Source: an uncultured Eggerthella sp.
GTDB taxonomy: Bacteria > Actinomycetota > Coriobacteriia > Coriobacteriales > Eggerthellaceae
Assembly: GCA_900556585.1 (NCBI GenBank)
Contig: USPD01000028.1
Span: forward strand, 1-13,190
Length of the DNA: 13,190 nt
Reading direction: 5' to 3'
Made by a program: the position numbers and the translations under genes. This document shows, piece by piece, positions 7,401 through 12,783 of the stretch. The stretch's first letter is position 1; the number at the start of each line of letters is the position of its first letter. Under the pieces are notes generated by a model. That model saw only the letters and a list, made by a program, of their open reading frames with translations, was not told the origin of the DNA and ran no database searches.

Positions 7401-8903
7401 ACATCTCGTCCTGTAAACATTGGCACAGCGGCTGGTATTATTGCTGCTCAGTCCATTGGTGAACCTGGTACTCAGTTAACCATGCGTACGTTCCACTCTG
7501 GTGGTGTTGCAGGTGAAGACATTACTCACGGTCTTCCTCGTGTTACTGAGTTGTTTGAAGCTCGTAAGCCTAAGGGCCAGGCTGTTTTGGCTGAAATTTC
7601 AGGCACCTTACAAATCGTAGGTGATAAGAACAGCAAGACTCTTACTGTCCATGATCAGGAAGGCAACATTCGCGAATACGTTGTTTCTGCTCGTGCTCAG
7701 ATGTTCCCAGGCGTTACCGATGGCTGCGAAGTTGAGGTTGGTCAGCAGCTGACTAAGGGTTCTGTTAACCCACACGACTTGCTACGCTTGACTGATCCAA
7801 ATACCACCCTTCGTTACATTGTTAACCAGGTACAGGATGTTTATGTATCTCAGGGTGTAGATATTAACGACAAGCATATCGAAGTTATTGCTCGTCAGAT
7901 GCTTCGCAAGGTTGCTGTTATTGATCCAGGCGATTCTGATTATTTGCCAGGTCGTCAGGTTAACCGCTTTGAATTCGAAAAGGTTGCAAACGAACTGGTA
8001 CTTGAAGGAAAGAATCCTCCAATTGGTCAGCCTCTGTTGCTTGGTATTACTAAGGCTTCCTTGGCAACTGACTCCTTCTTGTCTGCTGCATCGTTCCAGG
8101 AAACCACTAAGGTTCTTACTGATGCTGCTATTGAGGGCAAGGTTGATACGCTGCAAGGCTTGAAGGAAAACGTTATTATCGGTAAGCCTATTCCTGCTGG
8201 TACTGGCCTTAAGCGTTATCATGATGTTGGACTTACCTATAAGGGTGTTCCAGTTGATAAGGTTGACAGCGATCGTTTGCCCGATTCCGCTCCTGAAGCC
8301 TTGCGCGAGATTGAGGATTTGCTGCCTCAGCCTCAGGATTGGTCTTTGGATGGCGACGGCTATCTGGGTGCTGGCTCTGACTATGCAAGCTATTTTGCTT
8401 CTATTGCAGGCGGTTATCGCAACACCAACTTATCTGATGAAGATGCACGTCTTTACATCTATGATGACTTGGGCGTATCTCAACGCTGGGCAAATAAGTT
8501 CTCTGAAGCTGGCATTGAAACAGTAGCTGACTTGGTTGGTCATACCGAAGATGAGCTTTTGCGCATTGAAGGAATTGGCACTAAGGCTATTGAGGAATTG
8601 AAGGCTGGTCTTGAAGCACATGGTTTGTCTCATGTAATTGAGGACGACCTAACGGCTTCTCGTGATGATATGAGTCAGCTGCTTGATATGGTATTTTCAC
8701 CAGACGATACGGTATTGATTGGTGGCGATCATCCAGCAACCTTCAATACTGAGGGTGAAGATATGTTAGGCGAGGCTCTTCCTCCTCGTTCATATCAGCG
8801 TAACTTAGAGGAACTTGACGCACTGCTTGGATCTGCTGATTTGGGATTCAATGTGACAAGCGAATCTGATGAATCTTCGTCTGATGACAAAGACAGCGAA
8901 TAA
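4500..8903 (+). CDS. rpoC: DNA-directed RNA polymerase subunit beta-prime, with alpha-CTD-like C-terminal extension
   Basis: Catalytic subunit of RNA polymerase, 1467 residues, longer than the roughly 1300 of many actinobacterial RpoC proteins. Seen: N-terminal zinc site C62, C64, C77, C80; an acidic coiled-coil-rich insertion at about 140-260, where actinobacterial RpoC also has one; the NADFDGD catalytic motif at 536-542, whose D538, D540 and D542 hold the active-site magnesium; a second zinc site C880, C951, C958, C961; and the trigger-loop region around M995-H999. The canonical protein ends near residue 1241. The remaining 225 or so residues comprise a linker, a domain at about 1322-1377 resembling the alpha-subunit C-terminal domain, and an acidic Ser/Asp tail with DMLGE (1421) and ALLGS (1441). 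The ATG at 4500 is preceded by AGGAG (4489-4493), 6 bases away, inside the end of rpoB. Core identity is certain; the role of the extension is inferred. Confidence 0.99.
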   Translation: MSEFDVNNFDAIRISLASAEDIRGWSRGEVKKPETINYRTLKPEKDGLFCEKIFGPTKDWECACGKYKRIRFKGIVCERCGVEVTRSKVRRERMGHIELAAPVSHIWYFKGSPSRLGYLLDIPPKELEKVLYFASSIITSVDKEARDEDVEELRDELSADLEELDAERDRLVEATRRLSVDYVPEEDEFVDDIDEDERMTPEEVEEEIADIYEEFNERKTLRSEALEAFLKIEPKQLISDEALYREMRLNYSDYFKGGMGAEAIRDLLNAIDLEATAEELREVVATGKGQKRTKAIKRLKVVDAFLHSSNKPSDMILDVIPVIPPDLRPMVQLDGGRFATSDLNDLYRRVINRNNRLKRLLDLGAPEIIVNNEKRMLQEAVDSLFDNGRRGRPVTGPGNRPLKSLSDMLKGKQGRFRQNLLGKRVDYSGRSVIVVGPTLKLHQCGLPSQMALELFKPFVMKRLVELEYAANIKAAKRAVDRGASYVWDVLDQVITEHPVLLNRAPTLHRLGIQAFEPVLVEGKAIKLHPLVCTAFNADFDGDQMAVHVPLGNEAQAEARVLMLSANNIKSPAHGRPLTVPTQDMIIGLYYLTAARDGFPGEGRAFIDFSDAMNAYDARADLDLQAKIWVRLTKDTLVASAFGEFEEHKKGERIETTIGRITFNAVLPDDYPYLNYEMNKNEISRLVEDCCNRYTTSEMEPILDGLKSAGFHYATRAGLTVSVYDATIPPQKGEILAKADEKVAAIDEDYEMGLMSDEERHKQVVDIWNAANEEVGDAMAANFDKFNPIYMMAFSGARGNIKQIRQLAGMRGLMSDPKGEIIDRPIKANFREGLSVLEYFISTHGARKGLADTALRTADSGYLTRRLVDVAQDVIIREIDCGTTDGVECPLMNAKGEIDDSLVGRCLAEPAVNPETGEVLMDAGEYPSSVAQLQSLYDAGVRTIKHRAVMTCHAEHGICQKCYGWDLATSRPVNIGTAAGIIAAQSIGEPGTQLTMRTFHSGGVAGEDITHGLPRVTELFEARKPKGQAVLAEISGTLQIVGDKNSKTLTVHDQEGNIREYVVSARAQMFPGVTDGCEVEVGQQLTKGSVNPHDLLRLTDPNTTLRYIVNQVQDVYVSQGVDINDKHIEVIARQMLRKVAVIDPGDSDYLPGRQVNRFEFEKVANELVLEGKNPPIGQPLLLGITKASLATDSFLSAASFQETTKVLTDAAIEGKVDTLQGLKENVIIGKPIPAGTGLKRYHDVGLTYKGVPVDKVDSDRLPDSAPEALREIEDLLPQPQDWSLDGDGYLGAGSDYASYFASIAGGYRNTNLSDEDARLYIYDDLGVSQRWANKFSEAGIETVADLVGHTEDELLRIEGIGTKAIEELKAGLEAHGLSHVIEDDLTASRDDMSQLLDMVFSPDDTVLIGGDHPATFNTEGEDMLGEALPPRSYQRNLEELDALLGSADLGFNVTSESDESSSDDKDSE
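8463..8630 (+). other. Segment of rpoC encoding an alpha-CTD-like helix-hairpin-helix domain
   Basis: Encodes RpoC residues 1322-1377. From D1322 this lines up without gaps against E. coli RpoA from D258 to S313, with about 23 identities in 56 positions by eye. The E. coli residues that contact UP-element DNA are mostly kept: R265 is R1329, N268 is N1332, G296 is G1360, K298 is K1362 and E302 is E1366. C269 is K1333 and S299 is A1363. The second helix-hairpin-helix reads IEGIGTKA (1356-1363). The alignment is against RpoA recalled from memory, so the exact identity count should be recomputed. Confidence 0.75.
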
Positions 8904-8933
8904 GCAAAAGGCAACTAAACTTTGGTTGTAAGG

Positions 8934-8957
8934 TTGCGTTTGAAAGCTTAAACGTAA
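8934..8957 (+). other. Imperfect hairpin in the rpoC 3' region
   Basis: TTGCGTTTGA (8934-8943) pairs with TTAAACGTAA (8948-8957) over 10 bp including two G-T pairs, with a 4-base AAGC loop. It sits 30 bases after the rpoC stop and 8 bases before the terminator hairpin. It could be an RNA-stabilising or processing structure, or incidental. Confidence 0.3.
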
Positions 8958-8965
8958 GTTATAAA

Positions 8966-8992
8966 GTGGCCGTAGCGTGAAGCTGCGGCCAC
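8966..8992 (+). terminator. Rho-independent-like terminator of rpoBC
   Basis: GTGGCCGTAGC (8966-8976) pairs with GCTGCGGCCAC (8982-8992) over 11 bp, including one G-T pair, around the pentaloop GTGAA. It is followed by a T-rich but interrupted tail (TGTTGTATTATT). The strong GC stem and its position between rpoC and the next gene support termination. The broken T-tract makes the efficiency uncertain. Confidence 0.7.
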
Positions 8993-9037
8993 TGTTGTAT
9001 TATTCATTGTTGTTAGTAGTGTTTGAAGGGAACGAAT

Positions 9038-10369
9038 ATGTCTTCAATGTTGTTTTGCGACATAGATGTTATTAACGCTTCAGGAAACCACATGCCGCAT
9101 GCTTATGTTGGAGTGCAAGATAAGGTAATTAATTACCTTGGCACATCACATCCTGATACGTTGCGCAATGATGAATCGGGTCAAACGTATTCCTACGACG
9201 AAACCTTTAACGGTCGTGGCAAACTTCTTATGCCAGGACTCTATAATGCTCATTCTCATGTGCCTATGACATTACTGCGTGGTATAGGCGAAAACATGCC
9301 GCTTGATAGATGGCTCAACGATGCAATTTTCCCTTTCGAAGCATTAATGACTGATGAAGATGTGTATTATGCAACTCTTGCAGGAATAGGAGAAATGCTT
9401 CGTTTCGGAGTGGTTTCTTGTACAGATATGTATTACCATTCCGAAGCTCGAGCACGTGCCATTATTGAATCGGGCGCTAAGTGTAATCTTGGGCATAGTG
9501 TTCTGGATTTTGATCCTGACATTTCATATGATCAAATTCCTGAATCGGTAAAGAATAAAGAATTGGTAGCCGAATTTCATGGTGCTGCTAATGGAAGATT
9601 GTTGGTAGATTACAATCTTCATGCTGAATATACCTCTACCGAAAAGGTTGCCCGTGGTCTTGCTCAGGCAGCGAAAGAACAAGGTGTTCGTATGCAGGTA
9701 CATGTGTGCGAAACTGCTTCAGAAGTCCAAGGATGCAAAGAGCGTCATAATGGAATGACACCTGTTGAGTATCTTGCGGAATGTGGGATTTTTGATGTTC
9801 CTACTACGGCAGCACACTGCGTTTGGCTAACTGAATATGATCGATCAATTCTAGCCGAGAAGGGTGTGTTTGTGGCGACATGCCCTGCTTCTAATGCTAA
9901 ATTGGGAAGTGGCATTGCAAGTGTTGTTGCAATGCGTGAGGCAGGTATTACGGTAGCGCTTGGAACTGATGGAGTAGCAAGTAATAATAACCACAATATG
10001 TTTAAGGATATTTACCTGTTAGCGCTTATGGAGCGTGCTCAAAAAGCAAATCCTTTAGGATTGTCTTCAAGCGATCTTATCCAAATTGCAACAAGAAATG
10101 GCGCTCTGTCTCAAGGAAGAACTGATTGTGGAAATATCGCTGTAGGGAACAAGGCGGATTTGATAGTCCTTGATATCGATACTCCTTGGATGAGGCCTGT
10201 TGATGATTTAGTTGGCGCTCTTATTTACTCTGCTCAGGGCAGCGATGTTGTACTTACCATGGTTGACGGTGAGGTTTTATATAAAAATGGCGAATATCTC
10301 ACAATAGATGTTGAGCGTGTGCTTTCTGAGGTTCAAGCATCAAGGAAGCGAATTTTAGCGCAACTCTAA
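9038..10369 (+). CDS. Amidohydrolase, adenosine/MTA/SAH deaminase (MtaD)-like
   Basis: Cytosolic zinc-type amidohydrolase of 443 residues, close in layout to the MtaD/COG0402 enzymes that deaminate 5'-methylthioadenosine, S-adenosylhomocysteine and adenosine to the inosine analogues. Seen: metal ligands H72 and H74 in NAHSH, H222, and D311 in GTDG; active-site E225 and H260; and E101 and H195, which fit the purine-contacting residues E84 and H173 of Thermotoga maritima TM0936. The two TM0936 arginines that grip the SAH carboxylate (R136, R148, as recalled) have no counterpart: R136 aligns with H153 and there is no Arg in the following loop. SAH may therefore be a poor substrate. The start is ATG at 9038, with GAAGGG (9025-9030) 7 bases upstream; an in-frame TTG at 9023 is embedded in that site. 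Downstream lie a nucleoside hydrolase and ribokinase, pointing to nucleoside salvage. Family is firm, exact substrate open. Confidence 0.85.
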   Translation: MSSMLFCDIDVINASGNHMPHAYVGVQDKVINYLGTSHPDTLRNDESGQTYSYDETFNGRGKLLMPGLYNAHSHVPMTLLRGIGENMPLDRWLNDAIFPFEALMTDEDVYYATLAGIGEMLRFGVVSCTDMYYHSEARARAIIESGAKCNLGHSVLDFDPDISYDQIPESVKNKELVAEFHGAANGRLLVDYNLHAEYTSTEKVARGLAQAAKEQGVRMQVHVCETASEVQGCKERHNGMTPVEYLAECGIFDVPTTAAHCVWLTEYDRSILAEKGVFVATCPASNAKLGSGIASVVAMREAGITVALGTDGVASNNNHNMFKDIYLLALMERAQKANPLGLSSSDLIQIATRNGALSQGRTDCGNIAVGNKADLIVLDIDTPWMRPVDDLVGALIYSAQGSDVVLTMVDGEVLYKNGEYLTIDVERVLSEVQASRKRILAQL

Positions 10370-10436
10370 CTTGTCAACTATGAATTCAATTTGGTTTGGG
10401 TTTTTCTAGTGTTAAATCCTTTGTTCGTACCAAAAC

Positions 10437-10456
10437 CGATCTGAAAAAATCGATCT
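10437..10456 (+). repeat. Direct repeat CGATCT upstream of nucleoside hydrolase
   Basis: CGATCT occurs at 10437-10442 and again at 10451-10456, 14 bases apart and separated by an A-rich spacer, directly before the ribosome site (AAAGGA, 10457-10462). It could be an operator in the 100-base gap between the two nucleoside genes, but two 6-mers may be chance. No convincing promoter was found in this gap. Confidence 0.2.
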
Positions 10457-10469
10457 AAAGGAATTAAAG

Positions 10470-11408
10470 ATGAAAAAGATCATTCTTGATTGTGATCCAG
10501 GACATGATGATGCGGTAGCAATTCTTCTTGCATTAGGAAACCCAGAAATTGATTTAATTGGTGTGACTACAGTAGGAGGTAATCAGAGCCTCGATAAAGT
10601 CACTTATAATGCCCGTGCAGTTCTCGAAAAGGCACATGCCACTCATATTCCTGTGCATGCGGGTTGTGATCGACCAATTCTGCGTTCACAAGAAGTTGCC
10701 GCTTCAATTCATGGTGAAAGCGGCTTAGATGGGGTAGAGCTTCCTGTTCCTACCCGTCCTCTTGAGGATATGCATGCGGTCAATTACATAATTAAGACCA
10801 TTATGGAATCTGATCCTCAAACTATCACACTTGTACCAACCGGTCCTTTAACTAATATTGCGCTAGCTTGCCGTTTGGAGCCTCGTATTGTTGAGCGAGT
10901 GAAAGAAGTTGTCCTTATGGGCGGCGGATACCATAGGGGGAATTGGAGTGCTGTTGCTGAATTCAATATCAAAGTTGATCCTGAAGCAGCACACATTGTT
11001 TTCAATGAACCATGGCCTTTAACTATGGTTGGTCTTGATCTTACTCATCAGGCACTTTGCACTCCAGCGGTGCAAAAACGTATAGAAGAAATTGATACTC
11101 CACTTGCTCATTTTGTGAGTGGATTGATGGATTCTTTCCGTAAAGCATATCAGGACAATCAGGATTTCCAGGATCCCCCTGTGCATGATCCCTGCACTAT
11201 TGCTTATCTTATTGACTCGGCGGTGGTGCAAACTCGCCGTTGTCCCTTAGATGTTGAAATTCATAGCGAGCTAACACTGGGAATGACTGTGGCTGACTTG
11301 CGTGGTCCTGAACCTTCTGCGAAGGACTGCCATACTCAGGTTGCAACAAAGTTGGATTTCGACAAGTTTTGGGATCTTGTAACAGATGCAATTGAAAGGA
11401 TTGGCTAA
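10470..11408 (+). CDS. Ribonucleoside hydrolase (IU-NH family, RihB-like)
   Basis: Hydrolyses the N-glycosidic bond of ribonucleosides to give free base and ribose, in the cytosol. It has 312 residues, the normal length for the family. Seen: the N-terminal DCDPGHDDA motif with calcium/ribose-binding D9, D13 and D14; the block GNWSAVAEFNIKVDPEAA around residues 155-175 with ribose-contacting EFN; and the VHDPC motif with H239 and D240. The His in that motif places it among group I nucleoside hydrolases. Phrases such as THAVxYII, ITLVPxGPLxNIA and MVGLDLTxQxxCTP read most like E. coli RihB, which prefers pyrimidine nucleosides, but preference cannot be fixed from sequence. The ATG at 10470 has AAAGGA 7 bases upstream. 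It lies 100 bases after the deaminase gene, probably in the same transcript, and ahead of ribokinase, which would use the ribose released. Confidence 0.93.
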   Translation: MKKIILDCDPGHDDAVAILLALGNPEIDLIGVTTVGGNQSLDKVTYNARAVLEKAHATHIPVHAGCDRPILRSQEVAASIHGESGLDGVELPVPTRPLEDMHAVNYIIKTIMESDPQTITLVPTGPLTNIALACRLEPRIVERVKEVVLMGGGYHRGNWSAVAEFNIKVDPEAAHIVFNEPWPLTMVGLDLTHQALCTPAVQKRIEEIDTPLAHFVSGLMDSFRKAYQDNQDFQDPPVHDPCTIAYLIDSAVVQTRRCPLDVEIHSELTLGMTVADLRGPEPSAKDCHTQVATKLDFDKFWDLVTDAIERIG

Positions 11409-11418
11409 AGCTTATAAC
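11392..11418 (+). promoter_or_regulatory. Weak candidate promoter at the end of the nucleoside hydrolase gene
   Basis: TTGAAA (11392-11397) and TATAAC (11413-11418) match the -35 and -10 consensus at 4/6 and 5/6, but the spacing is only 15 bases and the -35 lies inside the hydrolase coding region. It could serve the small reading frame that follows. Low confidence. Confidence 0.2.
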
Positions 11419-11451
11419 GCAAACGAATGAAAAGATGCTAGATGAGGGTGA

Positions 11452-11505
11452 AAATCAATCGTTGCTCTCATAGTGGCGTTATTGGTTGCGATTTTATATT
11501 TATAA
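11452..11505 (+). other. Short hydrophobic open stretch, possible membrane-peptide remnant
   Basis: In the same frame as the small membrane ORF at 11512, these codons read KSIVALIVALLVAILYL followed by TAA (11503-11505), a typical single membrane helix. The stretch has no start codon of its own apart from an internal GTG at 11473. An ATG at 11435 in another frame (MLDEGE...) would join it by a -1 shift at the A-run around 11451-11454. It may be a decayed gene, a frameshifted peptide or chance. Confidence 0.15.
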
Positions 11506-11511
11506 GCAACT

Positions 11512-11643
11512 ATGAATGCGACTACGGTAAGCAGTGGCGCTTCAGTGGGATATGCGATATCAATGATAGCCGCAGCTGTCCTTTTAGGCCTTGCTTTGCT
11601 GGCATTTGTTTCTTATTCCAAAGGAAACGGATGCAGACAATAG
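11512..11643 (+). CDS. Possible small single-pass membrane protein (43 aa)
   Basis: An ATG-to-TAG frame encoding 43 residues that I do not recognise. Residues 12-34 form one long, strongly hydrophobic stretch rich in Ala, Leu, Ile and Val (from SVGYAISMIAAAV to LLAFVSY), followed by a basic end (K37, R42), as in small inner-membrane proteins. Against it: there is no clear ribosome site before the ATG (the upstream bases are A/T rich), and the gene is short enough for chance. In favour: hydrophobicity is continuous, a second hydrophobic segment lies upstream in the same frame (ending at a TAA at 11503-11505), and a terminator hairpin follows 26 bases after the stop. The 342-base gap between the hydrolase and ribokinase genes holds nothing else coding that I can support. 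Confidence 0.3.
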   Translation: MNATTVSSGASVGYAISMIAAAVLLGLALLAFVSYSKGNGCRQ

Positions 11644-11669
11644 CTAATTGCTAGTATCAAATTCGTTTC

Positions 11670-11698
11670 GCCCCGTAGCCAGCGTAAAGCTGTGGGGC
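11670..11698 (+). terminator. Terminator-like hairpin before ribokinase gene
   Basis: GCCCC (11670-11674) pairs with GGGGC (11694-11698), and CAGC (11680-11683) pairs with GCTG (11689-11692) around a GTAAA loop. GTAGC (11675-11679) is either bulged or an alternative partner for GCTGT. A short T4 run follows (CATTTTGGG). The core GCGTAAAGCTG closely matches GCGTGAAGCTG of the hairpin after rpoC. The weak T-tract suggests partial termination or attenuation ahead of ribokinase. Confidence 0.5.
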
Positions 11699-11750
11699 AT
11701 TTTGGGTGAGAGGTGTTATTAGGCTAGGATGCGTTTGTTTGGAGAACGCC

Positions 11751-12650
11751 ATGAGTAAAGTAATTGTATTTGGCAGTATGAATATGGATCTTTCAATTGA
11801 AAGCGACCATATGCCTTCTTTAGGAGAAACCATCTTAGGGTGTGGATTTATTACTAATCCAGGTGGCAAGGGCGGAAATCAGGCTGTCGCCGCCGCCAAA
11901 CTAGGCGCTTCGGTGATTATGCTTGGATCAGTTGGGCAGGACATGTTTGGTGATCAAATGATTGCTGCTCTTGCTGAACAGGGCGTGCAATGTGAATATC
12001 TCAAACGCGTTGAGGCGAAACCTACGGGTGTTGCCATTATTACTCGCGTTAAGGGCGATAATTTCATTACCATTGATTCGGGAGCTAACTTTTCAACGAC
12101 ATTTGATGAAGTACATGCTGTTCTAGGTGATGTAGCAGAAGGCGGAGATGTTTTTCTGTGTCAGTTGGAATGCGATTTTGAAACTACTATGAAGGCATTA
12201 AAAGATGCTCATGATCGTGGGATGTATACCGTAATTAATCCTGCTCCTGCACAAAGCTTACCTGATTGGGTTTTGCCATACTGTGATTTGGTTGTGGTAA
12301 ATGAAGGAGAATGTGAAGTTCTTACAGGTATTTATCCTGAAGATGAAAATACGGCGCGTAGCGCTATGGAACTTCTTGTTGAAAAAGGTGTTAGCTCGGT
12401 TGCGGTTACCCTAGGAGAGCGTGGATCAGTTGTTCTATCAAATGACAAGTTTTGTACCTCTGTACCTCCTAAGACTAATGCTATTGATACTACCTGTGCG
12501 GGCGATACCTATATTGGTGCATTGGTCGCGGGGTATTCGCGTGGGTTGACTCTTGAAGCTGCGCTTGATATAGCTACGAAAGCTTCGGCTTTAGCAACCA
12601 CTAAAGTTGGCGCTCAGCAATCAATTCCGCTATTAGAGGAATTGATTTAG
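11751..12650 (+). CDS. rbsK: Ribokinase
   Basis: Phosphorylates D-ribose with ATP to ribose-5-phosphate in the cytosol. It is a PfkB-family sugar kinase of 299 residues, the normal ribokinase length. Seen: N-terminal VFGSMNMDLS; the PfkB signature NPGGKGGNQAVAAAKLG with G38-G42 and N43, where the sugar binds; the ATP-site phrase VTLGERGSV; and the C-terminal signature DTTCAGDTYIGAL with catalytic base D252. Ribokinases vary at the residue before AGD, so the Cys there is not disabling. The start is ATG at 11751, with GGAG (11741-11744) 6 bases upstream; an in-frame GTG at 11706 would add 15 residues before the conserved N-terminus and is unlikely. Downstream of a nucleoside hydrolase, it would consume the ribose that enzyme frees. 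It is separated from it by 342 bases and a hairpin, so expression may be partly independent. A related PfkB kinase is the only serious alternative. Confidence 0.92.
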   Translation: MSKVIVFGSMNMDLSIESDHMPSLGETILGCGFITNPGGKGGNQAVAAAKLGASVIMLGSVGQDMFGDQMIAALAEQGVQCEYLKRVEAKPTGVAIITRVKGDNFITIDSGANFSTTFDEVHAVLGDVAEGGDVFLCQLECDFETTMKALKDAHDRGMYTVINPAPAQSLPDWVLPYCDLVVVNEGECEVLTGIYPEDENTARSAMELLVEKGVSSVAVTLGERGSVVLSNDKFCTSVPPKTNAIDTTCAGDTYIGALVAGYSRGLTLEAALDIATKASALATTKVGAQQSIPLLEELI

Positions 12651-12783
12651 CTTGTCGCTAACCTTTGTTATTGAAATCTGTTTTAAACGTTGAGTGTTGC
12701 TTTGCCTAGGGGGAAAATCTACACGGACTAGTAACTCTGCGGTATCCTATACAGGTATTCAACAATTTAGAAGGAATCATTGA

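Noticed and set aside
8442..8630. Reading the RpoC extension as a DNA-repair type helix-hairpin-helix domain
   Set aside because: The ungapped register with alpha-CTD, including the R265, N268 and E302 counterparts, explains the segment better than a generic HhH pair.
4449..8633. Minus-strand and alternate-frame ORFs within rpoC
   Set aside because: Shadows of rpoC. Their translations are low-complexity or Cys/Asn-rich without family features.
9023..9037. TTG start adding five residues to the amidohydrolase
   Set aside because: The TTG overlaps the ribosome site that serves ATG 9038.
11442..11654. 70-residue Cys-rich frame (begins MRVKINRC)
   Set aside because: No ribosome site and no recognisable pattern. 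Another frame of the same DNA gives a coherent membrane helix.
11706..11750. GTG start adding 15 residues to ribokinase
   Set aside because: It lies at the tail of the hairpin and includes the GGAG ribosome site of the ATG at 11751. The added residues are outside the ribokinase fold.
12720..12753. Promoter for hisE with -10 TATCCT or TATACA
   Set aside because: No -35-like sequence at proper spacing, so it is only noted under hisE.
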